DNA from: Siderastrea radians
Lineage: Eukaryota > Cnidaria > Anthozoa > Scleractinia > Rhizangiidae
Length of the DNA stretch: 64,000 bases
Assembly: GCA_964017195.1 (NCBI GenBank)
Contig: OZ024888.1
Location: forward strand, 11,665,701-11,729,700
Direction of reading: 5' to 3'
Both the position numbers and the translations under genes were made by a program. Shown here one piece after another: positions 22,949 to 34,649 of this stretch. The stretch's first letter is position 1. Each line of letters starts with the position of its first letter. The notes below the pieces were generated by a model, which worked only from the letters and a program-made list of their open reading frames with translations, had not been told where the DNA came from and did not search any database.

Positions 22949-23370
22949 GACCAAAAAAAAGGATGCTGGAGGAAAACCACGATGCTGGAGGGATGGTGTC
23001 GTGAACCCAGGCAGGTGGAGTTTGTTTGCGGGTGAAAGCGCTTAGGTGGGAAATAAAGCCGTGTTGACTTGAAGCGGGCGCCTTCTTGGAAAATGCGTGA
23101 CGTCACGCGCAAAGGGATTAATAAACTTGGTGGCGCAATGATACGGCACACGCATTGTAAATCAGAAGGATGGCGGTTCGAGTCTCGAGTTTTCTTTCTT
23201 TCAGTGTTTTTTGTTTTGTTTTGTTTTGTTTATTTTTTTTTAAATTAAAATTTAAAAAAATGCCGACATTTTTGAACCCTCGACATTTACCCTCGACCCT
23301 CGACATTTTACCTTCGACCCTCGACATAATACCCTCGACCCTCGACTCTCGACAAAAACCTACACTCCGT
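22949..23370 (+). mobile_element. SINE-like composite repeat, right copy (plus orientation)
   Basis: GGATGCTGGAGG-type repeats, then a tRNA-like head with A-box TGGCGCAATG and B-box GGTTCGAGTCTC (about 23124-23190), a T-rich tract, and CCCTCGAC-type repeats ending at 23352. It is the reverse complement of 11793-12225 with scattered differences. Confidence 0.6.
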
Positions 23371-23570
23371 CATGGCAGAGCTAGGTAGTGAAAACTGTGT
23401 CAAAGTAAATAAAAGAAATTGAAACCCGGTGGGTTCATTTAGGAACCCACCCAGTATGGTGTGTTCAATGACCCTAGTCCCAGCACTTTTCAAGAAAATG
23501 TTTGGATAAAATATATACACGCATCAAAGAGGGTTCGTCACGTGCAGTATACGTTTTTAAAATTCAGTTA

Positions 23571-23733
23571 CAGACTACGAGCAGTCTCTCTTTCCGCTCA
23601 GGGATAGTCTCACTACACCAGCGGCTCGACAGGCGCGTCACGTTTCAACGCTGCAGGCGACTTCGTACTCGCTCGCTCGCTTGTTCGTTTTCCTCGACTA
23701 TCCCTGAGCGGAAAGAGAGACGGCTCGTAGTCT
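23571..23733. mobile_element. 163-bp MITE with 10-bp target duplication
   Basis: The ends are inverted copies starting AGACTACGAGC and containing TCTCTCTTTCCGCTCAGGGA (arms of about 36 bp). AATTCAGTTA occurs at 23561-23570 and again at 23734-23743. The interior is GC-rich, CGCTCGCTCGCTTG-like and non-coding. A 9-10 bp duplication would suit mobilisation by a Mutator-like enzyme. Confidence 0.8.
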
Positions 23734-23743
23734 AATTCAGTTA

Positions 23744-25484
23744 AATCATTTGTGGAAGGGAAACATTTTTCATAAAATCTAAGAATGCGGTACAAACTTG
23801 CAACTGCAGAAAGTGACGAGAATCGCAGACGCATTGACTGAGTCTTTTAAAACTCGCGCGAGAATATTCAGACATTTATACAGGCATACGCTGAACAAGC
23901 ACAAATCGCGTTTCGTCCATACCGGTTGATGCGATTCTGTACGTATTTAGAACTTTCGGAGAAACTAGAAAAAGGAGTCATTGCAAAATAAATAAATAAA
24001 TAAAATAAGATACTGAAAACTGAACGTTTCGAAATAGTGAGAAAATCTTATCAGTTGGAAAGGAATACACGCAGCTTGTGACAATAATTCCTGTAGAGAT
24101 TGTACAATGGCACATTTTGGGGCGCACAATTACACACTTGTTGTTGTCGGCTCAGTCGGCAAAAGCGAGGCACGTTTTCTCGCGGCAGGCGGTTTTTAAC
24201 GCTCGCTATGTAGTAAAGCCAGAGACACGGTCCATTTTTTGGTTGATTGTGACAGGATATCAAAGAACCTCATGTTTTTCTTTCCATTCTTGGAGAGCTT
24301 AGTTTTACCCGCTGTATACAAAATCGAAAAGTTTACTAACAGGATGGACGGAAATCCGCGTGAATTATTGAGAGACATTAGGTCTTAGATCGCTTCCTCT
24401 GATACTCCTTGATTTAGACTTTGTTAGCCGCCACGAATAGTCGGAGGATAAATAACGAGCATAAATTGATCGAAATCGAACACAGCTTTGCCTTCGAAAA
24501 CAATTTCGTCGGCTAGCCAAGGGGTGAAAGACTGTGTACAACTTACTCGTGGCGGAATGTCACGAAATTCAGTCTTTTACTTATTTCAGGGAATCACGTT
24601 TCGACGAAAACCAGAACTTTACGTCTTTCATTCAGAACATAGTGTCATTTTACAATATTCACCGTGGCTTCATTAAGCAGCGACGATAGCTTGATTACCA
24701 ACAGTTAAACAGATTTTCACACTTTCCCAAGAAAAGCCGAAAAAATCTCTGCGTGAAACGATACTTACAGTTAACGCTTTATCCGTCCTCTCATGTGGTG
24801 TCCTTATTGATATTGCAATTTTCTGTAAAATTGGTTCGGAATGAATCTGGGAAGGCGCCACATGGCCCGATACTTTCCGTGGGTTTCTTGCCATCCTTTT
24901 ATTCTCTTAAATTTCAATATTTTCCAGCATTTCAAATTAAAAAAATGCTAAAATAATGTATGGTAAGTCTCAAGAAGATTCAATTTTGCCTAGTTAACCA
25001 TTATTATTTAACCAGTTGTTTATAAAAGCAAAATAAATTTAAGAAAAATATTTCATGCAAAATTTACGAGTATTGTTTCTCAGAATATTTTCCATTTTTC
25101 CCTCACTAAACTTAAGAGTATTTCTATCTACAAATTGTTTCTTTTAACCGAACTTTAATAATGTCGCTTAAACAATTGAACTAACGAAATGGAGGAGTTC
25201 ATTTCCCTCGTAACTACTATTTCTCTCGCCGTATTTTCGCGCGCGCGCTTGTTCTGTGACGTCTTGCATCTGCTGTTTGGTTTTTAAGGCGCGCGTACAA
25301 GCGAATGGCGCAAGCCGTTATTAATATCATTACGACAGGACGAGGTTGTTTCTTGCTTGGCTCTGATTTCTCACGATGTGGAACTGTCTTCTAACAATGA
25401 TTTTGAAAGCACTCTATTTCAACTTTCCTTTGCAACCTTGTTTTACCCGTAAACCTCTGTGTTAACCGAATCTTAAGCTGCAAT
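23744..25484. other. Non-coding stretch
   Basis: No gene recognised. Small frames on both strands lack splice context. A short AAAT tandem run lies at about 23988-24005. Confidence 0.5.
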
Positions 25485-26470
25485 TGACCAGTGACGATGC
25501 TGTCCTTTGAACTGCGCAAAATATTGGAGCAGAAAACTCAAACGACTTTCAGCAAGGTACAGCAAACAATTAATTTGTAGTTAACTGTGTAGAGTGATAA
25601 CTGTCAGCTCAGGCACGTAGGGCCAGCTGTGGTGCCACAGCTTGAAACGTGTGGTCAGAGAGTTTACCCTAAAGCGGAAAATTTAGAATTTCTCCACGTT
25701 GTTTTATAACTCTCTACCAGGTCTGTTCACTGTGCCCCTGACGAGAATGACAGACCTTCTTAGCAGACTAAACAGTTTTTTCGTTATCATTCTATGCGGT
25801 ATCTAACGTAAGTTTTGGTGAGCTCACTAAAATAGTTGTAAAAAGTTAATACACATTTAATCTTTCATTTTCCGTTTTTTTTTCCTCAGTGGCATTATCA
25901 AATCAATTTCTACTAATTTTATTTAAAGCCGCTCAAAAATACTTTTCTATATTGTGAACCAAACTGGCACTGCTTTTGTTTGTTTTGAAAAGAGATAGGT
26001 GTATTCAGCCATTTGTTGAGTTGCCGGGTTCCGGCGGGCGTTTGTTCGTGCTATTAGTCCATTTTCCGTTTGTTTAGCTGGCATTTCGCTCGTTCGATTG
26101 TCGGGTTTGTTCGTTCGTTCATGGGTTACCTTGTTCGTTTGTTCATTCACTGCTTTCGTTCGTTCGTTTTGTGGTCTTTCATTCGGTCACATGGCTTGTG
26201 CGTTCATCCTTTGCCTTCAACCTTGAGCTTCCCTTCATGTGACTGGTTACTTGTTAACTCATAAATGATAAACCCGATCATAAAGTCCGAAATATATTAA
26301 AACCAAGAAGAGATTAGCATCTCTTAGGTTTTAATATCAGAGATAGCATACCACATATTTCAAGAAACAAATAAAACCCGATCATAAAGTCCGAAATATA
26401 TTAAAACCAAGAAGAGATTAGCATCTCTTGGGTTTTAACACCAGAGATAGGATACCACATATTTAAAACA
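25485..26470. mobile_element. Internally deleted relative of the 5-8 kb foldback element (copy 2)
   Basis: 25485-25700 matches 5527-5745, and 25695-26470 matches about 7540-8290, so roughly 1.8 kb with both palindrome clusters is absent. The junction lies in a GTTGTTTT-like stretch. The left inverted arm is also missing, while the right arm (25970-26213) and the pair of 100-bp repeats at the end are kept. Confidence 0.75.
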
Positions 26471-26699
26471 AAAAGCAAAAAAACGAAAAATCTGGCTGAC
26501 TTTTGCAAGTCCTTTTCTTGAGTTTTAGATCAAATTAGTTTAAAAAAGTATTATGACTTGTTCTTTCTTTCGAGTATTCATTTGTTACTTTCCCTTGGTG
26601 GTCATCGAGACGGAATTCAACTGAGATCAAGGTACTTACTAGATATTTCAGTTAAAGCCAAAGCTTCCGTGACCATACCGAAAGATATAAGTCGTTAAG

Positions 26700-26776
26700 C
26701 AGTTGAAAAGAAGAAACCTGAATAAATTCAGGCTTGAACGGGAATCGAACCCATGACCTCTGCGATACCGATGCCG
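26700..26776 (-). repeat. Truncated copy of the tRNA-like SINE
   Basis: It has the same AAGAAACCTGAA tail and tRNA 3' half (with B-box GGGTTCGATTCCC on the minus strand) as the 4.7-5.2 kb array, broken off inside the anticodon arm at about 26776. Confidence 0.7.
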
Positions 26777-27216
26777 TTATAATTAATTACAGTTACCGTT
26801 ATAAGTAATAAATTATAGCATTACAGATGATTGTTTTAATGTACAATTAAGCCACTAGTCCTGTATTGAACCAAGGCCTTTCTTCCCAAAATTGGTGTCC
26901 TAAATCTAAAGTCCTGATGAAATACTTAAACGCTACTGACAAGTGATGGTTTGCAGTGCTGTTTATCGTGCTGCAAAGGGTGGTTCTAAAACGTGACCTT
27001 TGAGTGGATGCACTTCAGTAACTGTACATTTCTTTGGTTATGTCTGTCTTATACTATTTTACAATTTTTTTTCGCTTCGAACCTGCGCAAATGCAATTAA
27101 CAAAAGGAATGGAGTAAATTGTAAGTCAAAAGGGCTACTTCGTGGTAAAGAGAGAAAAACGGTGATTATTATGGCTCGCTTGTGAATAACGTAAGCAAGT
27201 ACAAGTTCGTTCTTCG

Positions 27217-27222
27217 TTTATT
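27217..27222 (-). promoter_or_regulatory. Polyadenylation signal, minus-strand Eph-like gene (distal last exon)
   Basis: AATAAA on the minus strand about 120 bases after the stop of the distal last exon at 27341. Confidence 0.4.
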
Positions 27223-27340
27223 ATCTCATATTAATATATTTAACACTGTTATTTCAATAAAATAGATATTTAGCCCCACTAGTGGGACTTTTGGTTCTCG
27301 TCGATAACTTTTGAGGAGGATCTTAACTGACGAAGTGTAG

Positions 27341-30300
27341 TTAACGAGTTGTGTTCCCGTTTGTTATAGAATGTCCAATCTCTTGTAAAATCTCCTCCAT
27401 AATGATGGTGTTGTCGGTATTCTCAGCTGAACTGCTTTTAGTCAAAGGTGTGCTTTTTGAGGCCTCTTTCTTAGCGGTGTTGTACCAGCGCCTCTTCAGG
27501 TGAATGGTTACCAGCAAGATAATCACCGCAGAAACAAACAGAATTCCCGCCAACGCCAAAACCAAGATCATCGGGAGAGTGAAAGATTGTTCTTTCCGAT
27601 CTGTTAAAGAAAGCAGTGTGATACGTTTGTTCTACTGTAGCTTCGTAATCCCTACGTCACTCTTCACAGCGGTCAAACGCAAATTACAGATTTTCAGAGC
27701 CCTGACATTTGGATCCGCTTAAACATTTACGAACTAAGTAAAGTTCATTTGAAAATGATCCCAAAAATGCTTTGGCCGATAAACCTTGTGGATGACGATT
27801 ACTTCATTTTGAACACGCACTCAAGTTTTTACGTTTAAAAAAAAACTTTTCAGAAACAGCGTTCAAGTTTTGTCGTTAAGGTCAACGTTTACACGTTTGT
27901 ATATTTTTCTTTGGAATGTTATGGCCGGAACTGCACACGCGTCGTTCGTTTGTCCGCTGTGAAAGTTCGCCGCCCGAAGTGCAGCATAGGAACTGTATTC
28001 AGTCAACGAAAAGTTTACGGGTGAATCTCACTGAGGAGTTTGATTACGTCGAATTGTTTTTTTCATACATATGTATTTCATATATTTTGAATATTTCACT
28101 TAAAGAACAAAACATGGCTACACGCAGTCGTTTTGAATACAAAACCCATCATTCACATGACTTTACTGCAGGCAAATTCTGATCATAGAGGAAACACAAT
28201 TGCAGGGGCGTTTAAGCGCAAATAACAAACCAACTCAGTATAGGAGTTTGGAGGAACTCGAAAACAATTAGTTGGCAAAAAGTTTCAAACTCGTTAGTTA
28301 TTGTTATTTTAGATTAGCTTCCTTGTATGAATTATCTTGATAGCCAAAACAGTTGTTTAATCTTTATGACACTTTATAAGAAGGCATGCTCCTGAAGTTA
28401 GAGCATCGTCGGCAACAATGTCATCTAATGAAGTTTTCTTCTGTTGTTGCCACTTGTGAAAGGGAACTATGAAAGTGAGAAGGGCGGCTACAAACACCGA
28501 TACACTTATTGCCATGGAAAGGATCGTCAGTTGGCTGGTAAATTGATTTGCCCAGTCGTTCTTTTCTGAGAAGAGACCACAGAAAAAAGAACACAGAACA
28601 CGCTTATATTTTTATTTATTTATTTATTTATTTATTTGTTCATTTATTCGTGTGTATAACCTTCTCAGAGTAACTTTATTTTGATGCTCTTTGAATTGTG
28701 AATAGCAACTTGATTTATTTTTGAGACCGAAAACAATATACTAGCCGGTCTAAATGGGTTGGTAATTCATTGCACTGAATTAAATTCTCAACTTAAGGTT
28801 ACTCCGGACCTTCGCAGGTCTCCTCTCGCGCCATTTTGAAGGAAAACGCGGCAAACTATATATCGTTGGAAATGTTAATAAATGTAGAATTCGGGAAAAA
28901 ATATGAATTGCCGGGTTTTTTTAAATTCCGTTTTGTAAATGGCGCGCATACCATTTTCTTTCCTGGAGGACACCTCCGAAGGTCTGGAGTCCCCGGTTTG
29001 AGTTTTTTCACAGTTTGAAGCCAACTAGAGTGTAGCTGTCACTTCGACAAATAATATGACAGCCTTTCCTAAATTAGCGAGTTCACTTTCTAGTCAGATT
29101 GGTCCTATACACGTTGCAAGTGGTTGTTTGAAGGTTTCAGTTTTGATCATACGAACATTCCTATTAAACCGCTAGTTGAACTTACCTTTGGTTTTTGGAG
29201 CTGTTCTGGTTTCAACTAGTACTGAGGATAGGGCAGTCTGAGAATTCTCCACATACAACACAAATTTGTACAACGTTGATGGTTGCAGCTCCGATACAGT
29301 CACGTGATTGTCCTTCAAACCTTCTCTCCCCGGCCAATAACGAACGTTGTTACCACAGTTTTCAGTACAGTGGTGCTGAACACTATCACCGCCATGTTCA
29401 CATTTGAAGCACATAACTTCGTAGCGATCATAACTGGAAAATTCATGGGGATGGTCCACCGTACGCCACGTTAGAACAGTCGTGGTGTCGTCAACGTAAG
29501 TTTTGTGTAACACCATTTTAGCTGCAAACAAAAAGAAGGGTAGGCTGTGTACGATCTTCCTTCTAAGCGTATTTGATAATTTCCGAGAAGTGTCTGTTGT
29601 TGGGGATACTGAGTGACGTTAAGACAACCTGCTCTGACGTCACCAACACAGTTGTAGCTAATTAAGTGAACTGAGTATATAGGAAAGCTAAAACAGCGCT
29701 GCAAAATTGCAACACTTCGTAGGCGAAAAATGTATCAATTAAGTAAGTCAAAGCACAAACTTGAGCATCCTTGAGGTGATGACAAAAAAAAAACGAACAA
29801 TACTACAACAAAAAATTGCCCAAGATTCAGCATACAGCTGAAAAGTGGGTAAAAAATTATACAAGATTGAAAGCACGATTAAGATAATTTACCATAAGTG
29901 TAAACTTTAAAATCAGAATTCAGCTTCTGAATGGCAATTACCTTGAATATTTTTTATCCCTTTGTTGTATGTTGTAATAATTATCTACCTGACACTTTCA
30001 ATGAAGACTGCCAAGAACTTTGGTTATCAACGTTTAATGTTGTAGGAGGGAAATGGTTCACCAGTTAAGCCTAAAAGTTTACCATAACAGTCAAATATTT
30101 TCTTATCCGAACACCTTCCTGTTACGAAAAGTTCACAAGGTAGGAGACAATTAAAAACTTGTTCAAACTCTGATCAATGCGCACCTCTGTGTTTAATACC
30201 CTGTAATTGCTATTCTAGTAATGGAAAGAAGTATGTCTCGGTTACCTGAAATTCTCGTTCCGAACTCAATCTCAGCATTCCTATTCATATTTGGTCCGTA

Positions 30301-33300
30301 CAAGTAACTCACGCCATTTTCAGCGGCAATCCTCAGTATATAAGATGTATTTGGCTGCAGTCCCGTCAAGGTCACGTGGGTAAATGGATTGTTCTCTCTC
30401 ATCGGCCAGTACTGTAGTCTTCCTTCACGGGGTCGTCTGTTGTTACAGCTTCCAGTTGAGTCGCACTGAAAACAAGTGATGTCATAGACAACATCCTGTC
30501 TGCCTCCGCTGTCTGAAGGTGGCAGCCATGCGACAACTATTACAGACTGGTCTTGGAATATTATTGATAAATTCCTTGGCGCAGTTGGTGGCGCTAGAGA
30601 AAAGGTCAAATGAAAATGATAATTCATGCATATTAAGTGTTTTTTTTTTACCGATATACGAACATTTTTCAACAAAATACGAAGAGTAGGGCATGAGGGA
30701 GTGTGCATGTCATTAATACGTACAGATTTACTACCTTACGATTTCTTAAAAATCTAGTGGTAGTTTTTTCCTAACTTTTTGCACTGGTATTGATGTTGAT
30801 TTTTTATTATTTTTTCATGTTTTACTCATGTTGAAACAAAGGCCTGAATTTTCCAATGTTTCAAAATAAACTTGAATGTGTTTAGTCCATTATTCCAACC
30901 ACTTGAGGGGTCTAATATTATCAGGTGAAGCACTCCCATGCATAAGCTCTATGAATACGTGCAGCAGTGAAGGGTATGATGTTCAGGCAGTTTGGCCTGA
31001 TATGAGGGTGTAGAAAACAAATAGATTGGGTCTAGAATAGGGTATCATTTTTTGTGACACCACCCAGTGGTATAAACAAATTGACACTCGCCGAGTCTGG
31101 GTAGGAATGATTGGTGACAAAATGCAACAAAACATGGTCTGGTACAGGGTAAGGGTTTCAGGGTCCCATCAGCATAATCAAAAGAGGATGAAGTAAGAAA
31201 GTAAATCCTCGTGCCCCTTGATAATTGTTTTAAATTAATTATTAATTTGCACCAATGCTGCAAAGGTTATTTTTATCTGTTGCTCCCATGTCTACTGGCC
31301 AATGAGGTTTCCGCCTTAAAATAACCGTGCAGTATGACACAGAGCCTGAAGAATAGATTTCAAATAATTTTCATCGGAAGAGGCCTATGTATGGGGGATT
31401 CGCTCTCTCCCTTCATCCTCTCTTTGCATAATCCACTCAAATACTCACAGAGCACCCCCCCCCCATCCCCCTCGCTGTTATGTATATCAGAATGAAGAAA
31501 AACAGATTTAGGTGGATTACTACTTTAGATACCTGATCCCCTTTTCACAAAGCAAGGATGGATGGAATTTAATAGGTCCACATGTATAAGAACTTTAATA
31601 TTAATTAAAAACAAAAGAAACCATTTGTTCGTGGACGTTGACAGAACTCGATAAGAGCTTAACTCTGGTAATATTGATACCTGTGCATTTTCCATGCTTG
31701 TTGTCTTTTTGTGCTCGGTAATATCCTGAGTTACAAGTGCACTGCAGTCTTGTGTTGTTTGAATTTGTGTTTTCAGGACAAACACCACATACTGAGTTGC
31801 TGAGACTTGGTTTGTATGTTCCCGCAGGGCATGCTGTGGAAAGGAAGAAGAATAAGTAGAATTAAACAAGACACTTCTTGAATTAACAAGATCCTCTTTG
31901 CCAAAAGAACGTTTTCTTGTTGCTATTAAAAACGTGCTATCTTTTGGAACAGAAGCCACACAAATATTTAGTTTCATTTGACGATTTAACCAATCAAGTT
32001 TACCGACCTTGACAGCCCTGTGAAGTGGCTTGATATCCAGGTTTGCAGAGACACGTCATGTCGTATCTGGGCCTGCTCCAACTGCCATTACTGAGACACT
32101 CCATGTACAATGAGGAAGCATTGTGCAGACTCTCCGAGTTTACCCCACATTGGCCATATACCCTCCGCGCACTCCCGGTCGGTGGGGAAGACGTTCGATC
32201 GTAACTTACACCTCCGAATGTCTGAGCGGGGCAGTAGTTGTAAGAGACACGAACTTTCCCCAGGGCAATGCAACCCCCGTTGTCTTGGAAACCCAGGTAA
32301 AGTCCCATACGCTGGACACTGAATTGCACCGTTGCGTTATTATAGATCCTGGCTTGACCCGGAGACCACACATGTTGTGCTTTGATCTGTCCAGCTAACG
32401 TGAATTGTCCAGCGAGGATCGTCGCCTTTTGAACTCCAGACGCTAGCATGTTATCCGTCGGGTAGTAATGTAAATTAAAGGATTGTTTGCAGAATGGAAG
32501 CGACCGGAAATCGCATTGTCTTGCGGTGAAGTCCACATTAACAGTCACTGATATAGCACCTTGCAGGGCAATAAAATTAGATATCAACCAGCTGTTTGTA
32601 TTTTTTGTTGCTGTTTCCGGGAGGTCGCACACCAGATATTCCCCCGTCTGGGAACTACGGCTCCACTGAAACAAACAGAAACTGGAGAATGCATCTGCTA
32701 ATAATTAACTTACGAAAAATTTGACCAGTGGTACTGCACCTTTCAAGAATACACGAACCCTGAACTACAAAACCTGACTGAGGATTACGTTTTACCGCCG
32801 TCGATCCTGAGGGTCTCTTTTCATTACTTGTTCGCATCTGAACATCTAAATCTGCTGTGCTGGATAGCAAATGGCGTAGTGGGACATCAAAAACAATGGA
32901 ATTAATATCTGGATGGCTGTCATCTCATTACGTTTTATGTTCCACTGAGTCACTTGGCATCCAGCTATCGAGTATGAGGGATTTTGTTGCATGCGAACAA
33001 GTCTTGCAAAGGGGACATTACGTTGACAACCAACACACCATAGGGAACAGAGTAGAACAAATCCACCAATCATAGCGCACGAATGTGGCCTTTTAAACCC
33101 GTTTTGGGAGTGAAATAGGCAGTCGTTGGTTTAGTTTTGAACTACGGAGTTGGCATTTCATTAAAAAAAAGGTGATGCGGTGATAGGAGTGATATTCATT
33201 CATTCATTCATTCATTCATTCATTCATTCATTCATTCATTTTTTTGGATGACGATTTAAGCACGCACAAACGCACTACGTGGACCACAAACGAGACGAGA

Positions 33301-34197
33301 GCTGGATAAAGGACCAATAAGATGGATCTAGGTACCTCCCCAGCATCTGCCCGAACTACGTATACCTGCCCTTACAGCTGACCTTTTTTTTTAATTGATC
33401 TGTCGTCGTTTTCTAAATTCTAGTCAAAGATATTAACAAAAGAAGTCACCAATGTCGTCTTAATAAAACATGACTTACCCCGCTGCCAGTTGCGAGCTCA
33501 TAAGTGGTGAGCCAGTCCCATGATTGGTGGTATCGTGAATGATCGTCCAAAAGGACTAAAATAAAGAAAACAATGAATCAAAGCATAAGCTTTATTTGAT
33601 TGGTAGTCCTCATCTTTAAACGTCACCAGCTCAAAACTGACCCCCAATACTCGTTTGTACAAAATTCTTTACAAACGTTGACAGCTTGACATGTTTTTGT
33701 GAGTAGTCTGTCAAATTTTGCTTGTTTGGGAGGTTTACACTTTGAAATCGTGGATGGGTCCCCCGATTTTAAAGAGAACTCCTGGCCATTAGTGAGAGTA
33801 TAGATTACGGTAAATTCAAGACACCTCAACTACCCCCATAGTTTGTTGTTTAGACTCTGTTTGGGGTGTAACGCATCCATATCTGTTGTTCACACTGTAG
33901 CTGCTCTTCGGACAAATCTTCCATCCCTCAACCCTTCCAATTTTAACATTTAATATATAGGCATTATGTCGAGAGAGGATGAATGTATCGTTGAAATCCC
34001 TGCTTCAATTCAAATTCAAATCTTTTGCCAGAGTACAACAAATGTTTTAAGTAAGGAAAGGAAAAAATTTCTTGCAAACCAATGAAGCTGTAATATCAAT
34101 TTTTATCTCTTTTCTTAGTTTTTAATTTTAATTTTTATTATAATTTGCAGGGCCCCACTGAAAACCGCCAAGGCGAGTGGGCTCCCTGGTTAAATAC

Positions 34198-34239
<42 letters not shown>

Positions 34240-34241
34240 CA

Positions 34242-34298
<57 letters not shown>

Positions 34299-34615
34299 GC
34301 TCGTTAAAAGCCCTCTTTCGAGCTGTTTTCGCCCGGTTTCACAGCTCGGTGGAGGGGTAACTGATACCCAGTCTGTTGTTTAGATGGCCTCGGTCGCCGC
34401 CGTCGGATCCATTCAGTGTTGGCTGCATCGACATCGGCCTCCTTTCAACAATCTTCAGTGAATCTTGGTATATTATACTCTATAGTGAAGGTGGCCCGTA
34501 GTAGAGCACTGTCGTTTGAGATATTGCGTTACTTACCTGTATCTGAGGAAGCTGGTTGAACGAACACAGCCTGGATCCACAAACATAGAAAACATGCTTC
34601 TTTCCAGCGCAACAT
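27341..34615 (-). CDS. Eph-receptor-like membrane protein lacking kinase and SAM domains (minus-strand paralog)
   Basis: Exons: 34537-34615, 33479-33555, 32008-32665, 31681-31833, 30246-30593, 29186-29521, then one of two last exons (28357-28565 or 27341-27600). The phases agree, giving 619 or 636 residues. Order: signal peptide (MLRWKEACFLCLWIQ...); Eph-type ligand-binding domain (about 28-230, with YLVCDL, CKQSFNLHYY, GLYLGFQDNGGC and a Sushi-like Cys segment); EGF/TNFR-like Cys-rich segment (272-322); two FN3 domains (323-438, 439-550); one membrane span; short tail. In Eph receptors this ectodomain binds membrane-anchored ephrins, and signalling needs the intracellular kinase, which is absent here. 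Inferred role: decoy, co-receptor or adhesion receptor at the cell surface. An in-frame ATG at 34645 would add 10 residues. The plus-strand paralog lies head-to-head 5.6 kb away. Confidence 0.85.
28357..28565 (-). CDS. Alternative last exon (proximal) with its own membrane span
   Basis: The acceptor TCTCTTCTCAG is followed by a phase-1 exon of 209 bp encoding EKNDWANQF, a hydrophobic span (LTILSMAISVSVFVAALL), a KWQQQKK stop-transfer stretch, and about 35 further tail residues to TAA. The distal exon at 27341-27600 has the same entry phase and a different span (MILVLALAGILFVSAVIILL) with a 50-residue tail. Each ends in a stop, so a transcript uses one or the other. Confidence 0.7.
28800..29000. 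mobile_element. MITE-like inverted repeat in the last introns of the minus-strand Eph-like gene
   Basis: ACTCCGGACCTTCGCAGGT near the left end is matched by ACCTCCGAAGGTCTGGAGT near the right, with further inner matches around GCGCCATT/AATGGCGC. No coding content is convincing. Confidence 0.55.
33194..33242. repeat. (CATT)n microsatellite
   Basis: Twelve or so uninterrupted ATTC units in the intron between exons 2 and 3 of the minus-strand Eph-like gene. Confidence 0.9.
34145..34380. repeat. (ATT)n microsatellite within a probable dispersed repeat
   Basis: About 100 bp of ATT with two small interruptions (34197-34298), preceded by GGCCCCACTGAAAACCGCC and followed by a GC-richer AGCTCGTTAAAAGCCC segment. 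The composition change suggests the 3' end of a retroelement copy. It lies in intron 1 of the minus-strand Eph-like gene. Confidence 0.55.
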
Positions 34616-34649
34616 GTAGTGTTCTCGCTTTATCGTTTCTGACATCAGT

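Noticed and set aside
32655..33075. Open frames in the intron between exons 2 and 3 of the minus-strand Eph-like gene
   Set aside because: The frames on the two strands overlap, match no domain, and the exons on either side join correctly without them.
34145..34360. 71-residue frame with a long isoleucine run
   Set aside because: The run is the ATT microsatellite read in one frame.
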